NCBI GenBank assembly: GCA_964035015.1 | Contig: CAXIUP010000279.1 | Span: 1 to 64,000, forward strand | DNA: 64,000 nt | Direction: 5' to 3' | Source: Corallium rubrum | Lineage: Eukaryota > Cnidaria > Anthozoa > Scleralcyonacea > Coralliidae | Shown here: positions 1 to 13,000 of the stretch, one piece after another | Position numbering within the stretch: the stretch's first letter is position 1 | Layout: each line of letters begins with the position of its first letter | Notes under the pieces: generated by a model | The model's input: only the letters and a program-made list of their open reading frames with translations | What the model was told of the DNA's origin: nothing | Database searches by the model: none | Translations under genes and position numbers: made by a program

Positions 1-667
1 GCTCCACACAGTTTCTTGAAAATGTAAAATACAAGCTTGAGAGTCCAAAAAACGTGCATAAACAATTTCACAAAAGAATAAAACTAAATGTTATGTATAA
101 ATAAACATTGTGACAATCAAAAACTGTTACCAAATAAATAGCAACAGTTGTTGCTATGGCAACAATGACGTTTCAAAATGGCTGCCAGTTACCCTTCAGA
201 CTAATTTAATTCGAAAAAAACTTTGGTGACCCCCAATTTTTTTTTCATTAAAACTTTACTTGTAGTATGAGTAATCAATAGGCTGATTTTAAAAAAATTC
301 TGTAGAAGGAATAATTTTTTTCCGGGAAAATCATGTTTGTTAATTTTTAAAACATTTCGTTCTACAGAATTTTTTTAAAATCGGCCTATTGATTACTCAT
401 ACTTCCAGGAAAGTTTTAATGACAAAAAAATTGGGGGTCACCAAAGTTTTTCTCGAATTAAATTAGTTTGAACGGTAATTGGCAGCCATTTTGAAATGTC
501 ATTGTTGCCGTAGCAACAACTGTTGTTATTTATTTGGTAACAGTTTTTTATTGTCCGACTGTTTAACTTTGCATAACATTTAGTTTTATTCTCTTTCCGA
601 TTTGTTTAATCACGTGTTTTGGACTCTCAAACTTGTATTTTCCATTTTTCAAGAAACTGCATGGAGC
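1..667. repeat. Large fold-back (palindromic) element, probably cut by the left window edge
   Basis: The first about 330 bases are matched in reverse complement by about 335-667. Matching landmarks include the outer 'gctcca'/'tggagc', the 'gacccccaa'/'ttgggggtc' block, and the 'ggctgcca'/'tggcagcc' block. The arms are imperfect, so this is not a new insertion. No coding potential is seen. It looks like a long hairpin MITE. The outer left end may lie before base 1, because the right arm continues a few bases beyond the pairing. Confidence 0.8.
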
Positions 668-973
668 CACCTTAACAGCTTTATTTTGGCAATAAATAAA
701 TTTCTATTTACATGACTGATAGGAAGTGACATAAAAACGAAGCATAAATAAAATATAATATGCCAAAATCTGGTAAAGCACAAACGGGACTGAGTCCCAT
801 GCAAGGTGCTCACCATCTAATCTTAAATCTAGTTTTAAAACGGAGAAACAAGGAAAGTAGACAAATAAATATAATAGAATGGGAGTAGGAAGATTAAAAG
901 TAAAACAGAAAAAAGAATAAATAAAAAACCCCAACAAAACAAACAAAACAACAAAAACAAAACATATACAAGT

Positions 974-1105
974 ACAAAACAAAACAAAACAAAACGAAAC
1001 GAAACGAAACGAAACGAAACGAAACGAAACGAAACGAAACGAAACGAAACGAAACGAAACGAAACGAAACGAAACGAAACGAAACGAAACGAAACAAAAC
1101 AAAAC
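974..1105. repeat. Pentanucleotide microsatellite (CGAAA)n flanked by (AAAAC)n
   Basis: About 20 tandem copies of cgaaa are bordered by aaaac units at both ends, which suggests the cgaaa array grew from an aaaac seed by a single substitution. The Phe/Val/Ser/Arg-rich open frames across it are by-products of the repeat and not genes. Confidence 0.97.
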
Positions 1106-1166
1106 AACGAAAACACACCAAATACAATAAAAAAGAAAAATGGGAACAAAAAAAAATAGAAAAAGG

Positions 1167-2815
1167 TTATACAATACATTCAACTGTAGTTAATGATTGT
1201 GAACGTAATATATCAGGATTAAAGTTAGTAATGGTTAAATTAAAATAGGTTTTATGCAGGTAAGTTTTGAAGGTGGAAAGAGTATCAAAGGAGTTAGAAG
1301 AAGCAGAGTTAAGTACGTAATTCCACAGTTTTACAATTCTTACAAAATATGAGCCATGAAAAGTGCTAGTTTTACAGTAACGCGTTTTTAGAAGAGAGGA
1401 GGAGCCTGCACGTGTCCTGCTTACAGTAATTGGAGCATACTTTGAAATGTCCAGATTTGTAATATTATGCTTGCATTTATAATAAAAAACTAGGTCGTTG
1501 ATTTCTCTGTCGTATACAAGTGGGATGATGTGCAGAAGCCTTAAACGTTCTATATAGGACAACTCCCCGCGCTTTTTTTTCAAAATCCACAATGTCGCTC
1601 TCCTCTGAACACCTTCGATCTTTTTTATAAGACTTGCACTCCCAGGGCTCCAGATCTCGGTTGCATAAGAAAGCTGTGATTTTACCAGTGTCAAGTATAA
1701 GGTCCTCCTGACTTGAGTATTTGTGATTTCAAAACAAGTTCTCTTAAGAAGACCGAGCATTTTGTTTGTCTTTGCTACTATCTTTACAATATGCGGACCC
1801 CATTTCAAATCACTGGACACGACAATTCCAAGATCTTTTTCGGCTTGACAGGTAGAAAGTTCGTTGCCATAGATGTGATATGAATATTTGACTGGATTCT
1901 GTTTTCTTGTTATTGATAGCACCTTGCATTTTGCAGTATTAAATTTCATTTTGGATTCAGTACTCCACTTTTCAAGGTTGTCCAGGTCGTTTTGCAACGA
2001 CAGGCAATCATCGATTGATCGTATAACTCTATACATCTTTGAGTCGTCTGCATACCGTGCTGAATTTGTTCCAGATGAAATTTTGTCAGGAAGATCGTTT
2101 ATAAATATTACAAAAAGCAACGGTCCCAGAATGCTACAATGAGGTACACCAGAATTGACAATCACTAGTCATTAAAAAGTTCAGCTTTTTTCTTCGGTGT
2201 TTTTGCAGTTATGTTTTTATGGGTGATTGCAGTTGGCGAATTTCTGTTGCGAAGAAAATATTTATGGTAGGACCAGAACAATTTTGGTGTCTTCCCAAAT
2301 GAATCCTGAACTTTTCTCAAGTACTCATGATGTTTTTGTTTAATCAAGTCCTTTGTTTCCTGAGTTAGGTATCGCAGTTTGCGTTTTCTTTCTTCGGTTC
2401 TGTTCAAACGGAATTTACGTAGAGCTGAGTATTTCTTATTGATTAAATGTTTAACTTGACGATCAATCCATGGTGGAGTATTAATATCTGTAATAATTTT
2501 CTTCGTGACGTACTTATCAGTTGCCGTAAGGAACAGATCTTTCCATGCCTTTCAGCAATCGTCAATATCCGAGTGATCAGATATTGCACAGTCAAAAGGT
2601 ACGTGCAAAAGATATTCTCTAAGACCATTGAAGTTCGCGTTTTTAAAGTCGTGGATTGTTCGTTTAACTGCTTTCGCTCTTTGAAATCGGAGTTTTATAT
2701 CGAATTCAATGAGGTAATGGTCAGTTGGAAAAAGACCAGTTGGATCAGTACAGCAGGTTTTTGCAACGAGTTCAGGACGATTACAGAAAACACAATCTAA
2801 TTTATTTCCACTCAT
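1167..2815 (-). pseudogene. Deleted CR1/Jockey-like non-LTR retrotransposon remnant (EN end, linker, RT end)
   Basis: On the minus strand three blocks follow in element order. At 2815-2552 is an endonuclease C-terminal piece with a TDHYLIEFD-type signature (the SDHxxI-like motif). At 2407-2165 is the basic linker between EN and RT (KRKLRYLTQETKDLIKQKHH). At 2165-1167 is the RT C-terminal half, with a GVPxxSxLGPLLF motif, the polymerase box YADD, and the usual post-RT domain (SYATEIWSPG...). The first part of RT, including the palm motif A aspartate, is missing: the linker ends at ELFND and a few bases later the GVP motif begins, so an internal deletion near 2160 removed it. It is not active. 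The exact clade cannot be decided by eye. Confidence 0.85.
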
Positions 2816-3683
2816 CTGGGTGTCAAAATGACTCCTATATATAGTAAATGAAAATTACGCTCTAAATTGAACTAAAACAGTAAAAACATTAAGTTTCACA
2901 TTTATTTAGCTAATAAAATTAATTGACAATTTTCTAAATAATTTAACACATATATATACAACAATAAATTACAGATTATTTACATATTTTAAAATACAAC
3001 ACAGTGTTGCTGCCCTGATCATATAGAATACACCAATTCAAATAAAATATTTATATGAAATTACGAATATGAAGTTAAGTGAAGGAAATTGTCAATTAAA
3101 TGTCAATACATATGGAATACAAATAAGCTTATACATGCACAGCAAAAAATCATTTTCTTGTTTCAAGAAAGAAAAAAACTTGTTTTAAGAAATTTTTTTC
3201 TTAAAATAAGAAATTTCTTATTTGGGAGAATAGCAAGAAATTTTTTCTCACTAAGAAAATCTAAGAAAATTATTTCTTAAAATAAGAAAATATTTGTCTT
3301 GTTTTAAGAAAAAGAAATCTTAATCCAAGAAAAAAACAACTTATTTCAAGATTTTTTTTTTTTGAAATGAGAAATTTCTTATTTGGGAGAATAGCAAGAA
3401 ATTTTTTTCTTAGGAAGAAAATCCATGAAAAATATTTCTTAAAAGAAGAATAAATTTATGTTTTTTTTCTTGCCAAGAAAATATTTCATAAAACGAGATT
3501 AAAATTATGTTATTTTAACTCATGCACTGCATGCCATATTTCTCTCTTTGACGAATACATTTAAAAGGGTTACCATATTTTCTTAAAATAAGAATATATT
3601 TTCTTATAGAGAAACTCTTGAAAGAAATCACATGCATGCAATGAATTATTATATAAGAATTATATGAATAATTATCTAGATTA
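2816..3683. other. AT-rich non-coding stretch with reiterated AAGAAA/TTTCTT tracts
   Basis: No gene is seen. From about 3140 to 3480 the sequence alternates aagaaa and tttctt tracts. A block containing 'tttgggagaatagcaag' occurs twice, near 3219 and 3380, about 160 bp apart, so part of it is a tandem duplication. Similar aagaaa tracts occur again near 3590-3630. Many short hairpins are possible. Confidence 0.6.
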
Positions 3684-6600
3684 GGGCAATTCCATGGTAG
3701 AGTTGATAGTTTTCCAAAAAATGTTTTCCCTAATTTTATGAATTTTTTTAGTGATTATGGTGGAGAATAGACCTAAATAACATAAATTGGACAGAATTTA
3801 AAAAAATATTGATTAGTATGAGTTTTATGGGTCCGAGAGTAAAGACTATTTATCGAAATTTTTAAAGTAGCAATCATAACAGTTTTTTCAATTCTGGCTT
3901 ATGTTGTAGTTTAGGGCTACCCATCAGTTATATTATTAATACAGCAACATTAGGTATGTATCTGCAAGAAAAAGTGTTTTTTTAGTAAAAAAATGTTTTA
4001 ATCATAATTATTTAATTAAAATATGACATTGCAAATTCTATGTAACATCCGTCACAAAAAAATATTAAAAGTTTTTTTCTGCCGCAAGGGTAATGTTTTG
4101 AATTGATGAAGTAGAACTTATTTGTTACTTTATGCATATACAAGTATGAAAAACTGATAAAAACCCAAAAATGCTACACACATGCAAAACAATTAATTAA
4201 TAAATTATGTAACATCGGTCACATGTAACATCCGTCACGTGTTCATCACATTCAAAAGTGGGTAAAGATCTCTCTAATTAATACAGTTTTTCTTGTATTT
4301 AAATAAGAAACTAGTGTCACTGGTAGTACATGAAGTATACACCTCCAACCAGCATTACTGCTGGCTCATTTTGAGTCTGAAAAGATGCTAAATTTTACAA
4401 TTTCTGTTATTTTCTGGTTGAACTCATGGTAAAGTTTTAATGGTTGAATTGTAAATATAATGCCACTTCCACTCACTGCTGCTCAACGACAAGCCAACAG
4501 AAGGAAGAAATTAAAGGAAGATCATAATTATGAAGATTATAAACGAAAAGATGCCCTTCGAAAGCGACTGAAGAGAGGTGAAAGTAAGCAAAATGAAACT
4601 GAACTTTCAGTAAACGAACAGCGTGTTTTGCAAGAAAAACGTCGTAGAGAAACGAGAGCACGTGTTTCCAAACAGAGCTTCAAAGAAAGCAAGAAATGGA
4701 GTTCCAGCATCGCCACACACTCCACCATTCAAGAGTGCGCAATCCTTAGGAAGAGCTGTATCCAGGGCTAGACGAGCACTCAGTCCTGCTTTACCTAGTA
4801 CACCAAAACGAAAGCATGCGGTGTGGCAAAAATTGATAAACAAATATGGTGACACAACATCAAGCGCAGAAAATACACCAATTCGTTCGATTGCTATAGC
4901 CAAAGAAACGAAAGATCTCGTGAGAAATTTTATGATCGAGATGATATTAGTCGCCAGGCACCTGGTGGAAAAGATGTGGTCACCATTCGCAGTGAGAATG
5001 GGGAAAAAACTAAAGTGCAAGCTCGGCATCTTACCACAACAATTAACGAAGTGTATGCTATGTTTAAGGAATCCAACCCTGACATTAAAATAGGACGGAG
5101 TAAATTCAGCGAACTAAGACAAAAGCATGTACTTTTAAGTAGTCAGTTACCGTGAAATGTATGTCTCTGTAAATACCATGAGAACTTCATTATGGCTGTC
5201 AACACCCTAAACAAAGAATTTGGACACATCATTCCAAAGTATGACCATGATCTACCAGCAAAGTTGGTTTGTGCAGCTGCCACAGATGATTGTCGGTTTA
5301 ACCGGTGCCCTACATGTAGTGATCCAAAGCTAGCGAGAGGCATGTTTTTGCTAGAAGAGTCGAAAGCCGTTACTTGGTATGTTTGGGGGAAAGATGGAGA
5401 TGACAAACTCTGCAAGATGGTAAAGGAGGGCACAACAGATGATCTGTTTGATCATTTATGCTCGATATTGCCAGAGTTCCTCCAACACTGCCATGTCAAA
5501 AGAAACCAAGCAGATAGCTACAACAAGGAAAGAGAGGCTGTTGGTTGTGAAGATTTTGATAAGTCATTTGCTTTGTTGCAGGTTGACTTCTCAGAGAACT
5601 ACACATGCATGTTTCAAGACGAAATACAAAGTGCTCACTGGAAACAGGATCAAGTCAGCCTGTTCACTGCAGCCCTTTGGTTTGATGGTAAGCTCCACCC
5701 GACAGTCATTGCATCTGATGACTTGAATCATCAATCATGGGAAAGAGACGGTTGTGTCCTACATTGATCACCTCCTCGACACTCTTCCTGCAACCGTGAA
5801 ATCCATTTCCATATGGTCTGATGGGCCTTCCTCGCAATTTAAGAATCGGTTTGTTGTTGCAGCCATTTCATCGCTTCAAGAGAAACACAAGATTAACATC
5901 ATCTGGAATTATTTTGCTACTTCACATGGCAAAGGTCCAGTTGATGGCATTGGAGGTTCTGTGAAACGACAGGTCTGGATGGATGTTACCAACAGGAAAT
6001 CCATGGTTACTGATGCAACTTCGTTCTGTGCTACCGCAAAGCAAGTATCCAATGTGGATGTTATAGAGATGAAGACAGATGAAATCGAAGAACGAAATGC
6101 CAATCTTCAGCTGAAAGAAGTATTTCATGATGCACCAGTTGTGAAAGGTATTAAGTCATTCCACCGCATAAAAATAATTGACTCCGTTTCCCATGGTTAT
6201 GCTATGACCAAAGATGCCAAGAACGATCCTGACAAGTCCGCCGATGAATTCGTAGTGTCAGGTTGGTGTGTGGTCGAGTACGACAATCAGTTATTTCCCG
6301 GAGAAATTCAGACAGTGGTTGGAGAAAAGTATGAGGTGTCAGCCATGATGAAAGCTGGGAGATATTGGAAATGGCCTGCACAAGAAGACAAAATTCTCTA
6401 TTTGAGAGATCAAATTGTGAAAGGATTGAATCCACCCATTTTGGTGAATGCCCGGGAGCATTATGACTTCCCAGACTTTGAGTAGATACAGTAGTTTAAG
6501 TTAATATATATTTATAAATAAGTTGCCTGTTCTATATAACAATATTAAAAAGTTACTTTGGTTTTTGCCAGAATTTTATAGTTGATTGTTAAACATGACC

Positions 6601-7010
6601 ATTTTGTAACATCCGTCACGTAACATCCATCACAGCACCTTTTGGTCTCTGCCCCCCTGGAAAGGAGATTGACAATAAAAACCCTCCAAGATATTTAATT
6701 CACTTTGTGGTTGAATGTTGGGTCATAAATATTTTAACTTGTCTACTAAAGTTTGAAGACAAAATTTATTTGAAATTATGTGGTAAAAGTCTTTGTCCAT
6801 TTTGTGTAACATCCGTCACACACATTCAAATGCCGATTGAAGCCAACTTCCGCCGATTTTAGTAAATTGAACTTTTTCATGGGATAGATGTTGTAATTAC
6901 TTATTATTGTAGAAATAATTGTGTGCCAACATATTATAGCTGAAGAGATATAAGTTGATTTGTGTCTGAAAAATTATCTGAATGTAACGTCCGTCACCAT
7001 GGAATTGCCC
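3684..7010. mobile_element. 3.3-kb DNA transposon, TIR gggcaattccatggt, decayed transposase
   Basis: The two ends carry the same about 15-bp terminal inverted repeat (gggcaattccatggt at 3684, its complement ending at 7010). The flanking tetranucleotides are atta (3680-3683) and atca (7011-7014), compatible with a 4-bp target duplication carrying one mutation. A related short element at 23637-24430 has the same kind of end and a perfect 4-bp duplication. The 14-bp motif GTAACATCCGTCAC, or a one-base variant, occurs at 4042, 4209, 4225, 6606, 6620, 6806 and 6984, all in the same orientation and all outside the transposase gene. The central transposase is broken. The superfamily is uncertain; a 4-bp duplication is compatible with Sola, but this is only a suggestion. 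Confidence 0.85.
4460..6485 (+). pseudogene. Transposase pseudogene of the 3684-7010 element ('DFSENY' / 'WSDGPSSQFKN' type)
   Basis: The gene starts at ATG 4460 with a highly basic N-terminus (PLTAAQRQANRRKKLKE) and runs to the stop at 6485, but in broken frames. There are frame changes near 4640 and 4905, an in-frame TGA at 5153, and another frame change near 5745. After the TGA comes a Cys/His-rich start (CLCKYHENF), then CxxC-like cysteines, then DFSENY with a probable first catalytic Asp, IWSDGPSSQFKN with a probable second Asp, and ATSHGKGPVDGIGG. The C-terminal part has a GWCVVEYDNQLFPGEI block and a YWKWP motif. Proteins with this motif order are repetitive in animal genomes; I do not recall an agreed family name. 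The three or more lesions make it inactive here. Confidence 0.8.
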
Positions 7011-7014
7011 ATCA

Positions 7015-7854
7015 TATTCTATTCTATTAGAATCTAATAATGTAATTTGAAAGGACTTTCTTACTAAAATATATATATATATATATTTAACACAATAATT
7101 CTGCATGCATGCATGTCTAATTTTTACTAATAACAATGTTACATGGCGAGAAATAATGGTCACGCATGCGCGTAATGCATGCCCACTTACAAAAATTTTG
7201 ACTAGAAAAGTTCTGCAAGATTAATAGGACTTACATAGAGGATGAGTGAAAGAATCGTCGTAGCAGTGTCAATTTTTAAATTATTTCAAATGTTTCCATC
7301 TGAATCGTATAGTGCAACACATCTGCGATATAAGTATCATGAGCGATATGCCACAGATATTAAATCCGTTGCGGTTTTTGATATACTATTTTGAGCACAA
7401 GTCTAACATAAGCCAATATGGCGAATACGCAAATTGTACCAACCTTGCTGCTCACGTTATCGAAAATCAAACAGAGGTATACTATTTCCGTACAAGTTTC
7501 GATCTGATTCGGCTACTATAAAGATCCGTCTTTTCGATGATATTCTTCATTTCTAGCCTGTATTTGTCGTTGTTGCGGTTTTCAATCTCAAAGCTTCAGT
7601 ATTTTCTGATCATCGAATGAAGATTTCATCCAACATTGCATAAATTAGTTGTTCTCTTTTCTTCTGAACCGCGGAACTGTGACGACCGCACGACATAGGT
7701 ACTAGTTTAATAGGGCTTTAACTCCGCCTCTTCATGTCCACCATTTCTCGCCATGATAAGCTGAAAAGTGATAAAAATATACCTTTCAATTAAACACCAA
7801 TATATAATTTTTAAGTCCAATAAACATATATCCTTCAGTAACATACAGTATAGA
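7015..7854. other. Non-coding, AT-rich interval
   Basis: It contains a short (AT)n run near 7068-7086, tgcatgca repeats near 7103-7115, and a 'catggcgagaaat' segment near 7143 repeated inverted near 7741-7754, possibly the ends of a small element of about 600 bp. No coding signal or RNA gene is recognised. Confidence 0.4.
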
Positions 7855-8066
7855 TAAAAGGATATGGAGAAAGCAAATGCAGCCAACTGTTACTGTTTTA
7901 AAAAAGGTTTAATGAGTTTAGCTTTCGCTGTGCTATGACATCAGAACTCTGAACTCATCAGAACTCAGAAAGTTCTGATGATGTTGTAGTATGACGAAAG
8001 CTAAACTCACTAAACCTTTCTAAAAAAGAAACAGTTGACTGCATTTACTTTTTCCATATCTTTTTA
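7855..8066. repeat. Hairpin MITE, about 210 bp
   Basis: The arms begin with 'ggatatggagaaag' on the left and end with 'ctttttccatatc' on the right, meeting near 7955-7975 around short 'tcagaact' repeats. Pairing is long and imperfect with almost no loop, which is typical of an old fold-back MITE. Confidence 0.8.
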
Positions 8067-8110
8067 CCAATACAGCATATAATAATAAAATTAAGGGAAA
8101 ATGTTATAAG

Positions 8111-8636
8111 CTAAACAGATTCAGCTTTGTAGCATTTATACTGAGAAAGTTGGCTGTTAAACAAAGCTGCAATATCCTCAGGAATTGTTTTGCCCTCAAA
8201 AACATAGTATTGTAAGATGTTCATGCCTACTTCATGTTGCTTTGGATAGTTGTAGTCCAGCAGATAAAAACATGCCAAAAACCCAACCATAGCTTCATCC
8301 ATTTTCTTGGCATCCATCCAGTACACAACAACATAAATATTTTCTTTTTCCACTATCATCATTGGCATATTTTATACATACTTTTCAATCCAAACATCTG
8401 GGTCTTCGTTTTCCTGAAAATTAATATAGCCTTAGCAAACAAGGATCAAGAAACTATTTCTTACATGTAAACATACATGTACCTGCATGTGCCTAACGGA
8501 CAAACAGTAACAAGAAAATATTTAAATTTCAAGCATCTCACCTTCAATTCATGTAAAAGCTCCACTTTTTTTTTCAATGTCTTCTGTCTTCCAAATATTG
8601 TTGGCAAGTATTTCATTAGATACATGACTTTGGCAT
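8111..8636 (-). pseudogene. Remnant of a spliced host gene of unknown function (two exons)
   Basis: On the minus strand, 8636-8542 is a good internal exon: it follows a 'gaaattaacag' acceptor and ends at a 'gtgaga' donor, encoding TDAKVMYLMKYLPTIFGRQ and a lysine-rich helix. The next candidate exon starts after a 'tttcag' acceptor near 8414 and encodes ENEDPDVWIEKY, an in-frame TAA, then MPMMIVEKENIYVVVYWMD and a tail ending SQYKCYKAESV at 8111. Proteins with 'PTIFGKQ...ELLHxIKEEDDP' followed by 'LLGMLACFYLLDYxYP' are, to my recollection, common uncharacterised cnidarian and fish proteins. The TAA suggests a pseudogene or an allele with a lesion. Splice sites were read by eye. Confidence 0.45.
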
Positions 8637-10004
8637 CTGTTAATTTCAAAATAAAGTAACGAAATCCATATATTAATAAAAACATTTTCTTAGTGGAGCA
8701 CATACAGCACGCTGTCTCACCCCCAGACTCTTGTGTGGTGTTGGGACAGAGTTACACCACCAGGCCATGCTGGTATGCAGAGAGTAAACATAACTGCATA
8801 ATTAATTTCAGAGAAACATGCTAGGTTGAAAATATATACATGTAACTTCCTTTTGCACTACACACATCACACTTGTACTTGTTGTATGGAATGGAAGGTG
8901 AATGGCAATGATTTGACTTCATCAAGCAAGCAGGCAACACAGTCACCCATAAATTTAGAATCCAGCATGGACTCAATTCTACCTGACCCAGTTATGATCA
9001 CATATTACCGTAAGTAAAATGATTGGTCCCTAAATATATAAAAGTGATACTCCAGTCTATCATACAACAAACATACTTAATTAACTTAAGTCCAGGTATA
9101 ATTATAACTTTAATTATGGAAACCTTTTTAGACTCAATTTTTAAAGAAAAAGCTCTATGGTGTGAAAATTCTTGAATAAAGATCTAATAATCTTTCAACA
9201 CTAGAGATTTTGGCTGAAATGTGGTGTCGGCAATAGCACCTCTAATTAAAATGTGGTTTCATCACTACAGTATGATTAACTTTTTTATTAAGAAATGTGC
9301 TGACATTAACTACTGAACATTTGTTTAACTCTGAACATCAGCAAACTAAGGGGGTGATGACATGGTGACATGGACCGGACTAGTCATCCTACATAAATTG
9401 TATGTCTTTTCAACATTACAATTACTGTACATGGCAAGCGAGCTAGCCCAGTTTGCCTGGATCCCGGTTGTTACAACCGGTTAACCAGGCCAGCCCAGTC
9501 CATGTTTAAATTTTAATATTCTTTGAAAAATGTTTAATATTCTTTGTAGTCTGGTATATAGCATACATGCATATGAAGTTCACCCCAGACTCCAACACTG
9601 AGAACATTGCTGTCTAGGAATATCTAGTTTTCAAGCAATGTTGTTGACACAGTAACGCCTTTTCTTAAATTAAATATTGAAACATAACAGTTGTATACAT
9701 CAAAAAGGGAATCAAATGGTCGACTTTTTGTAAATGAATTACCTATAGTATGTAGGGGGTATATATATTCAAAATTGCCGCCGTTGTTGATCAACACAAA
9801 ACAATTTGTCAATTCCTGAAACAAACCATAAATCCTTTATGTAATTGTAATACTTATAAACTACGAAAATACACATATTTTGTAAGAATCAAACTGCAAA
9901 TCGTTTGTGTTCCAACAATTACGAACATTTCTAGCGAATAAATTAAGAGCATTCTGTGGCGAATAAATATAAAATACCCCAAGTATACCTTGCCGACTAT
10001 TTCA
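8637..10004. other. Non-coding interval
   Basis: No supported gene is seen. Around 9420-9505 there is an imperfect inverted repeat ('acatggcaagcgagctagccc' against 'ccagcccagtccatgt'), perhaps a small MITE. The remainder is AT-rich with stop codons in every frame. Confidence 0.4.
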
Positions 10005-10012
10005 AATTTAAT

Positions 10013-13000
10013 CAAGGATGGCAAATCTTCTTTAAACATTTTTTTCTTTAATCTTCTTTAATGATTAAAGAAGATTTGAATTGAAGCTAAAAATCGTCTT
10101 TAATCTTCTTTATTTATGTTCTTTCTTCTTTTAATATTTAACCAAAATTACATTAAAATTAAAAATAAAAAAGTATTTAATACTGCTTCATTCACCCGTG
10201 CATTCACTAAATGATGATTGATGACACTCATGAGAGAGCCTGGTGACTAGTTAAATTCTCTCAGATCAAGATGGCGGAACAGCAAGGTAAAAATTTCCTT
10301 TTTTTAAATATTAAAATGTATATTAATTCATATTTGCATTTAGCATTATTGGTAGAATACGGCTGATGAATGAATATTTCCTTTTTTATTTACGTTTGAC
10401 TGTTTTCGCTGTTATTTCACTTATTTGAGTTATTTCAATATATATTTGCAATTTGCTATTGACTGTATTTATTTAAAGACACATTTCAACATGAAAATTT
10501 CAATTCTGGGATCCATTTTTGCCAGCTATCAAAGCTGATAAGTGTATCAATCCTGAGGGGGAGGAAAGAATGCATCACCCCCACGTTTTGGCCTTTTGGG
10601 GAGGGGGATAAATATCTGCAAGTTTAATATTTATGCTAGTAAAATGAATGAAATGTAGAAACAAACATATTGGGTACCCTTTTGCTACTTGCAGCCTTGG
10701 ACGCCATCATGACTGACAGTGAACTTGAGCTTACAACAGCAAGAGACGACAACATCGAAATGATTGATACCAATAGACCAATTGAAAATATGCAGATTGG
10801 GGAGGTTACTATTGGCAAACCCAAGCGGGGCCCACCAGTTCATTCAATATGGAGTTATGCGTTTGATGACCCCACTGCTTACTCTATCACCAGCCCTAAC
10901 AATGGCATATGCAAACACTGCAAGCAATCTGTCCGGCATCACCACAAAACGGCATCTATCAAAACCCACCTTCGAAAATGCCCCCAGTTCAAAAAGGTAA
11001 TGTTGGACATGGCTGTTAGCGACCACCCAGACTGGTGGACTGAGCAAAGGGGCACTGCAAAGAAGTCAATGGGGTCTACATCCTCCAAAAGCACTTCGTC
11101 TGTCAGCAGCAAGTCACAATCATCAGTAAGATCATTTAGCATACCCCTGTTCAGTGCCTCAGAACAAAAGAGGTTCAATCATGAGATGGCAATGTATTTT
11201 TACTGCACAGGCACAAGTTTCCAGAGGGCTGAAGATCCATTTCTCCTTCGGAATCCAATTGGCGCGCCCAGGTGCTAAATTGCCAACACGCAAGCAGCTA
11301 GCAGATGATGGTGCTGGGGGCCTGCTTGATGAATGCTACCAGAAGGTAAAGGAGGAAGTCAATAAGGTGCTTTCCACTGATGGTCTCTTTGTCTGCATTA
11401 CAAGTGATGCATGGTCGAATGTAGCGAACGATCCTGTTATCAACTACATGGCTGTGTGTCCAACTAAATCGCTATTTTTGGAAGCAGTACACACAGAAGA
11501 GCAAAGTCATGATGCAGACTGGTTTTCACAGACCTAAGTCGTGTGATAGATAGTCTCGGTGACAATGTGGTTGGTGCAGTTACCGATAACACAACAACCA
11601 ACAAGAAGGCATGGAGTGAATTGGAGAAGAAATACCCAACACATTTTTTCCATGGGTTTGTGTCCCATGGTCTGCATCTTCTAGTGAAAGATATCTTTGC
11701 AGCCATAAAGAAGGATGTCCCTGGTGGTGGACCTGCTGAATATCCAGCTGGTTACCCATTTGAAGACCTGCTCCAGTTTGCTATCGACTGCAAGGATGTT
11801 GTTGCCTTTTTCCATAACCATCATGTCCCTAAGGCAAAGCTGAAGAAGGCATTGGCTGCAGCCAAGTTGAGTGGTCTGGTCCGGCCTGCACCAACACGTT
11901 GGGGCACATTGAATGGCTGTTTTAAATCGTTGCGAGCTGCTGATAACATCCTGAATGGTTTGGTATCTGAGCGGGATTTCGTTACCAAGGGAAATGCCAA
12001 ACAAAAGGAGAAACGTGTAGCAATTAAAGCAGTCATCACAGATCCTGATTTTGTCACCAAGCTTGACGAATGTACCACGATTCTGGCACCAATCGACATG
12101 TACATAAAGATCTTTCAAAGCGATGCGGTGCCATGCTCAGATGTGTACAAGGCATTTGTTGAGCTGGAGGAGAAGATGTGCAGCCTGACGAATGTTGACG
12201 CAGCCAAGAAGGCTTACCTGGTCGAGCTGGTGCGTAAACGATTCGATTTTATGTATGGAGATGCGCATGGTGTGGCCTATCTTCTAGATCCGCGATACCT
12301 GGGTGATGGGATGCTGCGCACTCTACGAAAGGAGATTGAAGATTTCATCTACAACTTTCCAAAAAAGGATGGCACCACAAGTGAGGCACGGATGGAGCAG
12401 TTGGCACAAGAGTATACTGCCTTTCGGATTGAAGCGCTCAGCGAAAGAGAACAGAGGTCATTCCGCTTTAAAATGATCGGCAAGTCCAAGTCAGTACTCC
12501 AATGGTGGTTAGCGGACGGCACAGACTGGCCATTATTGCAGAATATGGCATTGCGTGTCTTTTCCATGGCAGCATCGAGTGCTGCCTCAGAGCGGAATTT
12601 TTCCACCTTTGGATTTATTCATTCAAAACTAAGAAATCGCCTTGGTCCCGAGAAAGTCAAGAAATTGGTCTACATCAAGACAAACACTCTTCAGATGGCA
12701 GATGTGCTGCTCAAGGACCATGATTGTGACAGTGTCAGTGACGAGGATATTATTGTAGAGGATTAGAGATCCAACTAGACTTTAGACTCTAGATTCTAGA
12801 CTCTAGACTCTAGAGGGACTAAACAGTAAAACTCTGAAACATTTGGGGAAATGGGGACATTTGGGGACATTTGGGGACACTCCAATATTACCGTATTAAT
12901 TAAGTTATAAAAAATTGTTGAAATTTTAAAGGTTTTCTCAAGAATCGTCTTTAATTGTCTTTAATTGTCTTTAATTGTCTTTAATTGAATTAAAGAATAA

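Noticed and set aside
704..1183. Long open frames on the minus strand rich in Phe/Val/Ser/Arg
   Set aside because: They are created by the (CGAAA)n microsatellite and its AT-rich flanks.
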